A DNA stretch of 64,000 bases from Leucobacter tenebrionis (GCF_019884725.1 NZ_CP082322.1:1674001-1738000); one strand, 5' to 3'; shown: positions 8,796-17,863, counted from the first letter of the stretch. Notes: generated by a model from the sequence alone, not told the origin. Numbers and translations: made by a program.

Positions 8796-9431
8796 GTGAG
8801 AGTATCCGCCAAGGCATTCGTAGTCGGCCTGGTCTCATCCGTCACGTTCGCCTTCGGCGCCGCCCCAGCTGTCGCGAGTGCTCCTGTCGAAGACTTCTCG
8901 GTCGCTGCGGTGCAGCCGGCCACTCAGCTCTCGCAGACGCTCGACACCACGGGCGAGGACGCCATCGCCGGCGCATCGATCGACGCGGTTCTCGCCATCG
9001 ACGAGGTCGCGACCGTCCCCCACAACTTCGACGTGGCCGCCACGATCGAGCTTGCCGAGAGCGAGGTCGGCACGAGCCGCCCCACCGGTTGGAGCGCGCC
9101 CGGCGAGTGCATTATGTCGGCTCAGCGCTGGATCCGCGCGGGCGGCGGCAACTGGGGCGGGGGCGGTAACCCCGTCTCGAACTACGACAACGCGACCCGT
9201 ATGACACTGGCCACGGCTGCTCCCGGCGACATCATCCAGTACGAGTACATCGACTCCCCCACCTCGTGGGTCACCGGCGTGCACACGGTGCTCATCACCG
9301 AGGTGCACGACGACGGCACCTTCACCATCATCGAGTCGAACAACCCCGGCGGATCGGGCCTTGTCGGCAAGAACGAGCACTGGACGCCCTCGCCCCCGGC
9401 CGGCTTCGAAGCCGCTGTCTGGCGCTTCTAG
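8796..9431 (+). CDS. Secreted CHAP-like amidase/peptidase domain protein
   Basis: A 211-residue exported protein. The signal peptide (about residues 1-28) ends in an AxA site before APVEDF. The mature N-terminal third is low-complexity. The C-terminal 120 residues look like a CHAP/NlpC-type papain fold: conserved cysteine in GECIMSAQRW, a histidine in GVHTVLITEV and an Asn-rich ESNNPGG segment. Such domains cleave peptidoglycan stem or cross-bridge peptides, though some are non-catalytic. GTG 8796 is chosen as start because AGGAG lies 6 bases upstream and gives a proper signal peptide; an ATG at 8757 falls in the leader hairpin. Confidence 0.75.
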   Translation: MRVSAKAFVVGLVSSVTFAFGAAPAVASAPVEDFSVAAVQPATQLSQTLDTTGEDAIAGASIDAVLAIDEVATVPHNFDVAATIELAESEVGTSRPTGWSAPGECIMSAQRWIRAGGGNWGGGGNPVSNYDNATRMTLATAAPGDIIQYEYIDSPTSWVTGVHTVLITEVHDDGTFTIIESNNPGGSGLVGKNEHWTPSPPAGFEAAVWRF

Positions 9432-9441
9432 GCTTCTTCCC

Positions 9442-9487
9442 GCGGAAGGCGGGGTTCGGGATCGCGATCCCGAACCCCGCCTTCCGC
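9442..9487 (+). terminator. 46-bp perfect palindrome, terminator of the CHAP-like gene
   Basis: A perfect inverted repeat with 23-base arms centred at 9464/9465, eleven bases after the stop codon. It lacks a T-run, but its size and position fit a strong intrinsic or bidirectional terminator. Confidence 0.75.
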
Positions 9488-9529
9488 ATTCCCGGCCGCC
9501 CGTGCCCCGTCGCGCCCTGCCGTCCCGCA

Positions 9530-9625
9530 TTCCTGCCCACCCGGTGCCCGCCCACCCGATGCCTGCCCACCCGATGCGCACCGTCCCGACGCCCGCCCAC
9601 CCAGTGCCCGCTCCGACGGCACCCA
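9530..9625. repeat. Degenerate short tandem repeats
   Basis: Imperfect copies of a roughly 15-base unit (CCCACCCGATGCCTG-like) occur in a row. No gene with convincing codon use is seen. This is part of a 665-base gene-poor stretch (9432-10096). Confidence 0.5.
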
Positions 9626-9636
9626 TGTCCGGATGA

Positions 9637-9705
9637 ACCCCGCCGAGATACGACTTTCGCAGCTCCATTCGCGACTCAGCATGCGAGATCCGTATCTCGA
9701 CGGGG
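9637..9705. repeat. Intergenic palindromic repeat, family 3 (degenerate copy)
   Basis: The right arm (9679-9705) carries CGAGATCCGTATCTCGACGG, which is also the core of the perfect copy at 12569-12636. The left arm (9637-9660) is a diverged inverse of it. A further half copy lies at 9907-9928. Confidence 0.6.
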
Positions 9706-9734
9706 CCATTGGAGGGCCCAGGCGCGCCAAGGAC

Positions 9735-9930
9735 ATCATGCGGCCAGCGGATCGGGATCGGGCTCGCGATCGCGGACTCGGGGTCGCGGACCCGGTATCG
9801 CGGACTCGGCATCGCGGATCGGCATCGCGGACTCGGGATCGGGATCGCAGACTCGGCATCGCCCCGAAAGTCTCGTCGAACAACCGCGCGAGCCCACCGC
9901 GAGCTACCGAGATACGGATCTTGCATGCCG
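9735..9930. repeat. Degenerate GATCGCGGACTCGG repeats plus a copy of the DUF559 gene tail
   Basis: About 9740-9860 is built of imperfect repeats of ATCGCGGACTCGG. On the minus strand, about 9845-9900 closely resembles the last 55 or so coding bases of the DUF559 gene at 12463-12520 (GGGCTCGCGCGGTTG, CGACGAGACTTTCGGG shared). That tail is followed, as at 12549-12600, by the family 3 motif. So a gene tail with its adjoining repeat has been duplicated, or both belong to one mobile repeat unit. Bases 9931-10096 show no recognisable feature. Confidence 0.5.
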
Positions 9931-10254
9931 CGCCCACGGTTGCCCTGCGATTTCCGCCTTTCGAGGCCATGTAACTCGCGAAGTATCGGCGGCCCTACTT
10001 CGCTCACAGGCAGCAGAAATCGCACAGTCTCCCTCGGAACTCGCGAAAGCCTGTGAGCAAGCCCTCTGGGCAGCGGCCCGCGCGCGAGTATGAAGCATGA
10101 CTTCCCTTCTAGAGCTTCCCCGCCTCGCCCTACCCGACCGGCCGTTCCTCGTCAGGGATGCGATGGAGCAGGGCTGGGGCCGTGGCGCCCTCGCGCACCC
10201 GCGCTGGCATCGCCCGTTCAGCGGGGTGCGCAGCTGTGCCCCGCCAGCCGGCAC

Positions 10255-11670
10255 GGTCAAGTCCCGGGTGGTGGTGTAACGGTTGGTCCTTCGTGGTGAT
10301 GGAGTCAGGCGCTGAGCTCGAGAACGGTATCGATCACCCCCTCGACGTCGTTGTCTGTGACGAGGGTGAGGCGGCTCTTCGCGAGAACGTCGAGGCCGAG
10401 GTAGCGGCGTCCTTCGGCCCATTCATCGGTCTGCTCGGCGAGGACCGCGCCGACGAGGCGGATAATCGCGTCCCGGTTCGGGAAGATCCCGACGGAGTCG
10501 GTGCGGCGGCGGATTTCCCGATTGAGACGCTCGTTGGGGTTGTTGGACCAGATCTGCTGCCACAGGCCTTCCGGGAACTGCGCGAAGGCGAGAATATCGG
10601 CGCGGGCCGCGTCGAGGTGCTCGTGAGCGTCGGGCAGTTTCCCGTCGACGTAGTCCAGGAGCCGGTCGAACTGAGCGTGGACCGCGGCGGCGTCGGGCTG
10701 GTCGTAGACGGAGTGCAGCATCGCTTTCACCGCCGGCCACATGGCCTTCGGTGTCACACTCATCAGGTTCGCCGCGTAGTGCGTGCGACAGCGCTGCCAA
10801 ACAGCACCGGGCAGGTTCGCTGCGATTGCTTCGACGAGTCCTTGGTGGGCGTCGCTGGTGACGAGGCGGACGCCTCCGAGACCGCGGGCGACGAGGTCGG
10901 CGAAGAACGAGTTCCAGGCTGCTCCTGTCTCGCTGGTGGCCACGCGCAGGCCGAGCACCTCGCGACGCCCGTCGCCGTTGACGCCGGTCGCGACGAGCAC
11001 CACTGCGCCTATGACGCGGCCGCCCTCGCGAACTTTCATGGTGAGCGCGTCGGCGGCAACGAAGGTAAACGGACCGGCGTCGTCGAGCGGTCGGTGTCGG
11101 AACTGCTCGACGTGTGCATCGAGCTCCGCCGCCATCCGGGACACCTGCGACTTCGACAGGGAATGGATGCCGAGGGTCTTGACGAGCTTGTCCATCCGGC
11201 GTGTGGACACGCCGGCAAGGTAACAGTCGGCGACGACGGTGATCAGCGCGGTCTCGGCGCGTTTGCGGCGCTCGAGCAGCCATTCGGGGAAATAGGTTCC
11301 CTGCCGAAGCTTCGGGATCGCGACATCGATCGTACCGACCCGGGTGTCGAGGTCGCGGTGTCGGTAGCCATTGCGCTGCGTGATCCGGTCGGATGAGGGC
11401 TTGCCCCATTCAGCGCCGACCACGGCGTCCGCGTCCGCGGACAAGAGCGCGTTGATCATGGTCTGCAACAGACTGCGCATCAGATCCGGGGACGCGTCGG
11501 TGAGAGCTTCGCTGAGCAGGCCGGCAGGGTCGACAATAGTAGGAGCGGTCATCGTGTTGATGCCTTTCGAGTGGGTTGTAGGAGATTCCTCGAAGGATCA
11601 CACGGTGACCGCGTCCACGTTCTACGACGTGCTGGCCACCGTGCGCTACACCACTTTACGGGGCACTACG
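10255..11670 (-). mobile_element. IS256-family insertion sequence, copy 1 (intact)
   Basis: 1416 bp, inserted in the DUF559 gene and flanked by the direct repeat GCCGGCAC (10247-10254 and 11671-11678). Imperfect terminal inverted repeats of about 26 bases share GTGGTGTA-CG near both ends (left end begins GGTCAAGTCCC, right end finishes GGGGCACTACG). The boundaries are confirmed by copy 2. The element carries one transposase gene on the minus strand. Confidence 0.93.
10305..11552 (-). CDS. IS256-family (Mutator-type) transposase, copy 1
   Basis: A 415-residue DDE transposase that cuts and joins the element ends. The catalytic acidic residues are recognisable in AADALTMKV (first D), LVTSDAHQGL (second D) and NNPNERLNREIRRRT (E). 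The N-terminal DNA-binding half includes RNGYRHRDLDTRVGTIDVAIPKLRQG, a hallmark of this family. About 120 bases of non-coding end sequence lie upstream of the start. The protein is identical in copies 1 to 4, so recent spread is likely. Confidence 0.95.
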   Translation of the reverse strand: MTAPTIVDPAGLLSEALTDASPDLMRSLLQTMINALLSADADAVVGAEWGKPSSDRITQRNGYRHRDLDTRVGTIDVAIPKLRQGTYFPEWLLERRKRAETALITVVADCYLAGVSTRRMDKLVKTLGIHSLSKSQVSRMAAELDAHVEQFRHRPLDDAGPFTFVAADALTMKVREGGRVIGAVVLVATGVNGDGRREVLGLRVATSETGAAWNSFFADLVARGLGGVRLVTSDAHQGLVEAIAANLPGAVWQRCRTHYAANLMSVTPKAMWPAVKAMLHSVYDQPDAAAVHAQFDRLLDYVDGKLPDAHEHLDAARADILAFAQFPEGLWQQIWSNNPNERLNREIRRRTDSVGIFPNRDAIIRLVGAVLAEQTDEWAEGRRYLGLDVLAKSRLTLVTDNDVEGVIDTVLELSA

Positions 11671-12568
11671 GCCGGCACCCTCTACGGACGCGCTCTCGAG
11701 TACCTGCCCCGGCTGCGCCCGGGTGATCGGTTCAGCCACACTACCGCTCTTGCACTGCTCGGGTGCCCGATCTGGGTGCCACGTGGAGCGCCGGTCGACG
11801 TATCCTCGCCTCCTCGATCGGCGCGGGTCGAGTGCATCGGCGCAGCGGGGCACCGGCACACCATCGATGCTCCGGAATACCCATGCTTGGTGCCCGAGGG
11901 AGAGGACTGGATTCCCGTCGCCGCACCGCTGCAGGCGGTGTTGCAAGCAGCGACGAGGCTCCCGTTCCGCGAGCTCGTGGTCGCCCTCGACCACCTGCTG
12001 CGAAAGGACCCCCACCGTTACGATCCGCACCTGCTCGTGCTCCCCGAGGAACTACGGGAGTTCGCGAAGACCGCATCCGGGAGAGGGGTGATCCGCTTCC
12101 GCGCTGCCGCAGCCCTCGCCCGCGTGGGAGCCGAATCGCGCATGGAGACGCTGATGAGGCTAGCGGGAGCCCGCGCCGGAATGCCGGAACTGGAGCTGCA
12201 GGCCGAGATCCACGACCAGTGCGGAGTGTGGATCGGACGCTTCGACGCCGTCGACCGCAAGAGCCGCAGTCTCTTCGAGTACGACGGTGACCAGCACCTG
12301 TTCTCGCGTGAGCAGCGGAAGCGTGACGCGCGCAAGCACCAGGGGGCTCGCGACGCCGGCTGGCGGATCCGGGTCCTGTATCACGAAGATCTGACTCGGG
12401 ATCTGCTCGCGGCCGGGCAGAGCATGCTCCGGTTCAGCGGGCGCACTGCACGTCGTGTTCCCGCAGGGCTCGCGCGGTTGCTCGACGAGACTTTCGGGCG
12501 CGTTGCCGAGTCAGCGATCCAGATCCGCCCGCAGCCGAAGCTCGGCTGACCCCGCGGGGCAGCAACGA

Positions 12569-12636
12569 CCCCGTCGAGATACGGATCTCGCATGCGGGAT
12601 CGCGACTCGAGCTGCGAGATCCGTATCTCGACGGGG
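12569..12636. repeat. Intergenic palindromic repeat, family 3 (perfect copy)
   Basis: Perfect inverted repeat with 24-base arms (12569-12592 and 12613-12636) around a 20-base loop. The arm core is CGAGATACGGATCTCG. It lies 20 bases after the DUF559 stop, so it may also act as a terminator. Related copies: 9637-9705 and 9907-9928. Confidence 0.8.
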
Positions 12637-12650
12637 ACCGAGGGACTAGC

Positions 12651-12733
12651 AGGGAGGGAAGGAGGAAAGGAGGAAAGGAAAGGAAAGGAAAGGAAAGGAA
12701 AGGAAAAGAAAGGAAAAGAAAGGAAAAGAAAGG
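12651..12733. repeat. Purine-rich simple repeat (AGGAA/AAGGAA)n
   Basis: About 80 bases made almost only of A and G in 5-base steps. The tract continues after the ISL3 element at 20653-20690, so the element landed inside it, and the 8-bp target duplication AAGAAAGG is made of this repeat. Confidence 0.85.
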
Positions 12734-12799
12734 GGCTCTTCGTAATTGAGGGTGTAGAGGTGGTGCCCGGAGTGGCGATGAGGAAATAGATCGAGGTCT

Positions 12800-14215
12800 G
12801 GTCAAGTCCCGGGTGGTGGTGTAACGGTTGGTCCTTCGTGGTGATGGAGTCAGGCGCTGAGCTCGAGAACGGTATCGATCACCCCCTCGACGTCGTTGTC
12901 TGTGACGAGGGTGAGGCGGCTCTTCGCGAGAACGTCGAGGCCGAGGTAGCGGCGTCCTTCGGCCCATTCATCGGTCTGCTCGGCGAGGACCGCGCCGACG
13001 AGGCGGATAATCGCGTCCCGGTTCGGGAAGATCCCGACGGAGTCGGTGCGGCGGCGGATTTCCCGATTGAGACGCTCGTTGGGGTTGTTGGACCAGATCT
13101 GCTGCCACAGGCCTTCCGGGAACTGCGCGAAGGCGAGAATATCGGCGCGGGCCGCGTCGAGGTGCTCGTGAGCGTCGGGCAGTTTCCCGTCGACGTAGTC
13201 CAGGAGCCGGTCGAACTGAGCGTGGACCGCGGCGGCGTCGGGCTGGTCGTAGACGGAGTGCAGCATCGCTTTCACCGCCGGCCACATGGCCTTCGGTGTC
13301 ACACTCATCAGGTTCGCTGCGTAGTGCGTGCGACAGCGCTGCCAAACAGCACCGGGCAGGTTCGCTGCGATTGCTTCGACGAGTCCTTGGTGGGCGTCGC
13401 TGGTGACGAGGCGGACGCCTCCGAGACCGCGGGCGACGAGGTCGGCGAAGAACGAGTTCCAGGCTGCTCCTGTCTCGCTGGTGGCCACGCGCAGGCCGAG
13501 CACCTCGCGACGCCCGTCGCCGTTGACGCCGGTCGCGACGAGCACCACTGCGCCTATGACGCGGCCGCCCTCGCGAACTTTCATGGTGAGCGCGTCGGCG
13601 GCAACGAAGGTAAACGGACCGGCGTCGTCGAGCGGTCGGTGTCGGAACTGCTCGACGTGTGCATCGAGCTCCGCCGCCATCCGGGACACCTGCGACTTCG
13701 ACAGGGAATGGATGCCGAGGGTCTTGACGAGCTTGTCCATCCGGCGTGTGGACACGCCGGCAAGGTAACAGTCGGCGACGACGGTGATCAGCGCGGTCTC
13801 GGCGCGTTTGCGGCGCTCGAGCAGCCATTCGGGGAAATAGGTTCCCTGCCGAAGCTTCGGGATCGCGACATCGATCGTACCGACCCGGGTGTCGAGGTCG
13901 CGGTGTCGGTAGCCATTGCGCTGCGTGATCCGGTCGGATGAGGGCTTGCCCCATTCAGCGCCGACCACGGCGTCCGCGTCCGCGGACAAGAGCGCGTTGA
14001 TCATGGTCTGCAACAGACTGCGCATCAGATCCGGGGACGCGTCGGTGAGAGCTTCGCTGAGCAGGCCGGCAGGGTCGACAATAGTAGGAGCGGTCATCGT
14101 GTTGATGCCTTTCGAGTGGGTTGTAGGAGATTCCTCGAAGGATCACACGGTGACCGCGTCCACGTTCTACGACGTGCTGGCCACCGTGCGCTACACCACT
14201 TTACGGGGCACTACG
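12800..14215 (-). mobile_element. IS256-family insertion sequence, copy 2 (intact)
   Basis: 1416 bp with both ends complete, flanked by the direct repeat CGAGGTCT (12792-12799 and 14216-14223), inside the leader of the ISL3 element. Copy 2 and copy 4 share a silent marker (GTTCGCTGCG) that distinguishes them from the other three. Confidence 0.93.
12850..14097 (-). CDS. IS256-family transposase, copy 2
   Basis: 415 residues, the same protein as copy 1, with all three catalytic acidic positions. It is on the opposite strand to the ISL3 transposase it displaces. Confidence 0.95.
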   Translation of the reverse strand: MTAPTIVDPAGLLSEALTDASPDLMRSLLQTMINALLSADADAVVGAEWGKPSSDRITQRNGYRHRDLDTRVGTIDVAIPKLRQGTYFPEWLLERRKRAETALITVVADCYLAGVSTRRMDKLVKTLGIHSLSKSQVSRMAAELDAHVEQFRHRPLDDAGPFTFVAADALTMKVREGGRVIGAVVLVATGVNGDGRREVLGLRVATSETGAAWNSFFADLVARGLGGVRLVTSDAHQGLVEAIAANLPGAVWQRCRTHYAANLMSVTPKAMWPAVKAMLHSVYDQPDAAAVHAQFDRLLDYVDGKLPDAHEHLDAARADILAFAQFPEGLWQQIWSNNPNERLNREIRRRTDSVGIFPNRDAIIRLVGAVLAEQTDEWAEGRRYLGLDVLAKSRLTLVTDNDVEGVIDTVLELSA

Positions 14216-14268
14216 CGAGGTCTTTCGATGATGGGAGTTCCTACACCGCCCATCCGAAAGACCTCGAT

Positions 14269-14791
14269 GTGTCCCACGCTACCTTCCATGCCCCTGATTT
14301 GACCACGTTTTGCCGTCTCGACGAGCTCGGGCTCGAAGCGATCGGACAGTCCCTGGAGCCAGACCGGGCGACCATCTGGTGCCGAGTGAGCGAACCCGAT
14401 CCGTGGTGTCGCAGGTGCGGAGCCGCGAGCACTCCCCGTGACACGGTTATCCGGAACCTCGCGCATGAACCATTCGGGCATCGCCCGACGGTGCTGAAGA
14501 TCAGGGTGCGCAGATACCGTTGCGCGTACTGCCGGAAAGTGTGGCGCGAAGACACCAGCCGGGCCGCGCCAGTGCGGGCAAAGATCTCCCGCGCCGGGGT
14601 TCGTTGGGCGCTCGAAGCGCTCGTGCTCGACCATCTCACCATTGCTCGTGCTGCCGCGAATCTTGGGGTGTCGTGGCATACCGCGAACACCGCGATCCTT
14701 GCTGAGGGGCAGCAGGGGCTGATCGATGATCCTCACCGCTTCGAGGGGGTCACGACCATCGGGGTGGATGAGCACGTCTGGCGGCATACCC
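14269..14791 (+). pseudogene. ISL3-family transposase, 5' part (first copy)
   Basis: The first 174 codons of the ISL3 transposase, starting at GTG 14269 (frame opening SHATFHAPDLTTFCRLDELG). It contains the N-terminal zinc-finger pairs CRRCG and CAYCRKVW and a helix-turn-helix, and ends at the first catalytic aspartate (GVDEHVWRH) where IS256 copy 3 begins. An inverted repeat (GAGGTCTTTCG and CGAAAGACCTC, 14217-14265) lies just before the start and may limit its translation. Confidence 0.88.
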
Positions 14792-16207
14792 GGTCAAGTC
14801 CCGGGTGGTGGTGTAACGGTTGGTCCTTCGTGGTGATGGAGTCAGGCGCTGAGCTCGAGAACGGTATCGATCACCCCCTCGACGTCGTTGTCTGTGACGA
14901 GGGTGAGGCGGCTCTTCGCGAGAACGTCGAGGCCGAGGTAGCGGCGTCCTTCGGCCCATTCATCGGTCTGCTCGGCGAGGACCGCGCCGACGAGGCGGAT
15001 AATCGCGTCCCGGTTCGGGAAGATCCCGACGGAGTCGGTGCGGCGGCGGATTTCCCGATTGAGACGCTCGTTGGGGTTGTTGGACCAGATCTGCTGCCAC
15101 AGGCCTTCCGGGAACTGCGCGAAGGCGAGAATATCGGCGCGGGCCGCGTCGAGGTGCTCGTGAGCGTCGGGCAGTTTCCCGTCGACGTAGTCCAGGAGCC
15201 GGTCGAACTGAGCGTGGACCGCGGCGGCGTCGGGCTGGTCGTAGACGGAGTGCAGCATCGCCTTCACCGCCGGCCACATGGCCTTCGGTGTCACACTCAT
15301 CAGGTTCGCCGCGTAGTGCGTGCGACAGCGCTGCCAAACAGCACCGGGCAGGTTCGCTGCGATTGCTTCGACGAGTCCTTGGTGGGCGTCGCTGGTGACG
15401 AGGCGGACGCCTCCGAGACCGCGGGCGACGAGGTCGGCGAAGAACGAGTTCCAGGCCGCCCCTGTCTCGCTGGTGGCCACGCGCAGGCCGAGCACCTCGC
15501 GGCGCCCGTCGCCGTTGACGCCGGTCGCGACGAGCACCACTGCGCCTATGACGCGGCCGCCCTCGCGAACTTTCATGGTGAGCGCGTCGGCGGCAACGAA
15601 GGTAAACGGACCGGCGTCGTCGAGCGGTCGGTGTCGGAACTGCTCGACGTGTGCATCGAGCTCCGCCGCCATCCGGGACACCTGCGACTTCGACAGGGAA
15701 TGGATGCCGAGGGTCTTGACGAGCTTGTCCATCCGGCGTGTGGACACGCCGGCAAGGTAACAGTCGGCGACGACGGTGATCAGCGCGGTCTCGGCGCGTT
15801 TGCGGCGCTCGAGCAGCCATTCGGGGAAATAGGTTCCCTGCCGAAGCTTCGGGATCGCGACATCGATCGTACCGACCCGGGTGTCGAGGTCGCGGTGTCG
15901 GTAGCCATTGCGCTGCGTGATCCGGTCGGATGAGGGCTTGCCCCATTCAGCGCCGACCACGGCGTCCGCGTCCGCGGACAAGAGCGCGTTGATCATGGTC
16001 TGCAACAGACTGCGCATCAGATCCGGGGACGCGTCGGTGAGAGCTTCGCTGAGCAGGCCGGCAGGGTCGACAATAGTAGGAGCGGTCATCGTGTTGATGC
16101 CTTTCGAGTGGGTTGTAGGAGATTCCTCGAAGGATCACACGGTGACCGCGTCCACGTTCTACGACGTGCTGGCCACCGTGCGCTACACCACTTTACGGGG
16201 CACTACG
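14792..16207 (-). mobile_element. IS256-family insertion sequence, copy 3 (hybrid flanks)
   Basis: 1416 bp, but its two flanks do not match: GCATACCC on the left (14784-14791, the target repeat seen at the right of copy 5) and GCCGGCAC on the right (16208-16215, the target repeat of copy 1). Internal silent markers match copy 5, while its right end (CACTACG) matches copy 1 and not copy 5 (CATTACT). It therefore looks like a recombinant of copies 1 and 5. Confidence 0.9.
14842..16089 (-). CDS. IS256-family transposase, copy 3
   Basis: 415 residues, identical in protein sequence to copies 1 and 2 but with silent differences (for example GCCTTCACC and GGCCGCCCC) shared only with copy 5. Intact frame. 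Confidence 0.93.
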   Translation of the reverse strand: MTAPTIVDPAGLLSEALTDASPDLMRSLLQTMINALLSADADAVVGAEWGKPSSDRITQRNGYRHRDLDTRVGTIDVAIPKLRQGTYFPEWLLERRKRAETALITVVADCYLAGVSTRRMDKLVKTLGIHSLSKSQVSRMAAELDAHVEQFRHRPLDDAGPFTFVAADALTMKVREGGRVIGAVVLVATGVNGDGRREVLGLRVATSETGAAWNSFFADLVARGLGGVRLVTSDAHQGLVEAIAANLPGAVWQRCRTHYAANLMSVTPKAMWPAVKAMLHSVYDQPDAAAVHAQFDRLLDYVDGKLPDAHEHLDAARADILAFAQFPEGLWQQIWSNNPNERLNREIRRRTDSVGIFPNRDAIIRLVGAVLAEQTDEWAEGRRYLGLDVLAKSRLTLVTDNDVEGVIDTVLELSA

Positions 16208-16464
16208 GCCGGCACCCTCACCGAAGCGCTCGGTTCACACCGATCGGTGCCACGTTCGACGGATGCTCCGGAATACCCATGCTGGTGCCCGAGGGAGAGG
16301 ACTGGATTCCTGTCGCCGCACACTACGGCCGGCGGTCAAGTCCCGGCCGGAACTGGAGCTGCAGGCCGAGATCCACGTGCGGAGTGTGGATCGGACGCTT
16401 CGACGGACCGGTGTAACGGTTGGTCCTTCGTGGTGATGGAGCCGGAAAGCTGAAAAGAGGAAAA
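16208..16464. other. Shredded colinear copy of the DUF559 gene and IS end at a duplication junction
   Basis: 257 bases between IS256 copies 3 and 4. They consist of short pieces of the DUF559 3' part in their original order (starting as at 11671, then pieces of 11700-11930, 12183-12214 and 12219-12250), with many small gaps. A 30-base piece of the IS256 left end (16411-16440) and a stub of purine repeat follow. No gene is readable. Many small colinear deletions are unusual in nature and suggest a poor consensus. Confidence 0.75.
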
Positions 16465-17863
16465 GGTCGTAACGGTTGGTCCTTCGTGGTGATGGAGTCA
16501 GGCGCTGAGCTCGAGAACGGTATCGATCACCCCCTCGACGTCGTTGTCTGTGACGAGGGTGAGGCGGCTCTTCGCGAGAACGTCGAGGCCGAGGTAGCGG
16601 CGTCCTTCGGCCCATTCATCGGTCTGCTCGGCGAGGACCGCGCCGACGAGGCGGATAATCGCGTCCCGGTTCGGGAAGATCCCGACGGAGTCGGTGCGGC
16701 GGCGGATTTCCCGATTGAGACGCTCGTTGGGGTTGTTGGACCAGATCTGCTGCCACAGGCCTTCCGGGAACTGCGCGAAGGCGAGAATATCGGCGCGGGC
16801 CGCGTCGAGGTGCTCGTGAGCGTCGGGCAGTTTCCCGTCGACGTAGTCCAGGAGCCGGTCGAACTGAGCGTGGACCGCGGCGGCGTCGGGCTGGTCGTAG
16901 ACGGAGTGCAGCATCGCTTTCACCGCCGGCCACATGGCCTTCGGTGTCACACTCATCAGGTTCGCTGCGTAGTGCGTGCGACAGCGCTGCCAAACAGCAC
17001 CGGGCAGGTTCGCTGCGATTGCTTCGACGAGTCCTTGGTGGGCGTCGCTGGTGACGAGGCGGACGCCTCCGAGACCGCGGGCGACGAGGTCGGCGAAGAA
17101 CGAGTTCCAGGCTGCTCCTGTCTCGCTGGTGGCCACGCGCAGGCCGAGCACCTCGCGACGCCCGTCGCCGTTGACGCCGGTCGCGACGAGCACCACTGCG
17201 CCTATGACGCGGCCGCCCTCGCGAACTTTCATGGTGAGCGCGTCGGCGGCAACGAAGGTAAACGGACCGGCGTCGTCGAGCGGTCGGTGTCGGAACTGCT
17301 CGACGTGTGCATCGAGCTCCGCCGCCATCCGGGACACCTGCGACTTCGACAGGGAATGGATGCCGAGGGTCTTGACGAGCTTGTCCATCCGGCGTGTGGA
17401 CACGCCGGCAAGGTAACAGTCGGCGACGACGGTGATCAGCGCGGTCTCGGCGCGTTTGCGGCGCTCGAGCAGCCATTCGGGGAAATAGGTTCCCTGCCGA
17501 AGCTTCGGGATCGCGACATCGATCGTACCGACCCGGGTGTCGAGGTCGCGGTGTCGGTAGCCATTGCGCTGCGTGATCCGGTCGGATGAGGGCTTGCCCC
17601 ATTCAGCGCCGACCACGGCGTCCGCGTCCGCGGACAAGAGCGCGTTGATCATGGTCTGCAACAGACTGCGCATCAGATCCGGGGACGCGTCGGTGAGAGC
17701 TTCGCTGAGCAGGCCGGCAGGGTCGACAATAGTAGGAGCGGTCATCGTGTTGATGCCTTTCGAGTGGGTTGTAGGAGATTCCTCGAAGGATCACACGGTG
17801 ACCGCGTCCACGTTCTACGACGTGCTGGCCACCGTGCGCTACACCACTTTACGGGGCACTACG
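16465..17863 (-). mobile_element. IS256-family insertion sequence, copy 4 (left end damaged)
   Basis: 1399 bp. The left end reads GGTC then GTAACGG, so 17 bases of the terminal inverted repeat are missing. The right end is complete and followed by CGAGGTCT, as for copy 2. Silent markers are those of copy 2, so this is a duplicate of it rather than a separate insertion. Confidence 0.88.
16498..17745 (-). CDS. IS256-family transposase, copy 4
   Basis: 415 residues, intact and identical to copy 2. With its left terminal repeat damaged, this copy is probably unable to move on its own ends. Confidence 0.9.
   Translation of the reverse strand: MTAPTIVDPAGLLSEALTDASPDLMRSLLQTMINALLSADADAVVGAEWGKPSSDRITQRNGYRHRDLDTRVGTIDVAIPKLRQGTYFPEWLLERRKRAETALITVVADCYLAGVSTRRMDKLVKTLGIHSLSKSQVSRMAAELDAHVEQFRHRPLDDAGPFTFVAADALTMKVREGGRVIGAVVLVATGVNGDGRREVLGLRVATSETGAAWNSFFADLVARGLGGVRLVTSDAHQGLVEAIAANLPGAVWQRCRTHYAANLMSVTPKAMWPAVKAMLHSVYDQPDAAAVHAQFDRLLDYVDGKLPDAHEHLDAARADILAFAQFPEGLWQQIWSNNPNERLNREIRRRTDSVGIFPNRDAIIRLVGAVLAEQTDEWAEGRRYLGLDVLAKSRLTLVTDNDVEGVIDTVLELSA

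Larger units (their letters stand above)
10097..12549 (+). pseudogene. DUF559 (Vsr-like nuclease fold) protein gene, split by an IS256-family insertion
   Basis: The gene is in two pieces, 10097-10254 and 11679-12549. Removing the element and one copy of its 8-bp target duplication (GCCGGCAC) restores one frame of 342 codons, showing a recent clean insertion. The N-terminal piece has the usual opening of this family (FLVRDAMEQGWGRGAL, HRPFSGVR). The C-terminal piece has FSHTTALALLG and then the DUF559 core with EYDGDQH and GWRIRVLYHEDL, related to very-short-patch-repair endonucleases and often linked to AbiEi-like antitoxins. No partner toxin is seen nearby. The gene is interrupted, so no full-length product is expected. 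Confidence 0.82.

Noticed and set aside
12838..13941. Long plus-strand open frames opposite each IS256 transposase (up to 605 codons when read into the ISL3 part).
   Set aside because: They are antisense shadows of the transposase in high-GC DNA; the minus-strand frame has the catalytic motifs.
16317..16350. An IS256 circle junction: CACTACG followed by GCCGGC and GGTCAAGTCCCGG, as if right and left ends were abutted with a 6-base spacer.
   Set aside because: The same bases align colinearly with the DUF559 gene (GGCGGT...CAAG...TCCCG at about 11934-11970) allowing small gaps, so this is better explained by the shredded junction than by a transposition intermediate.
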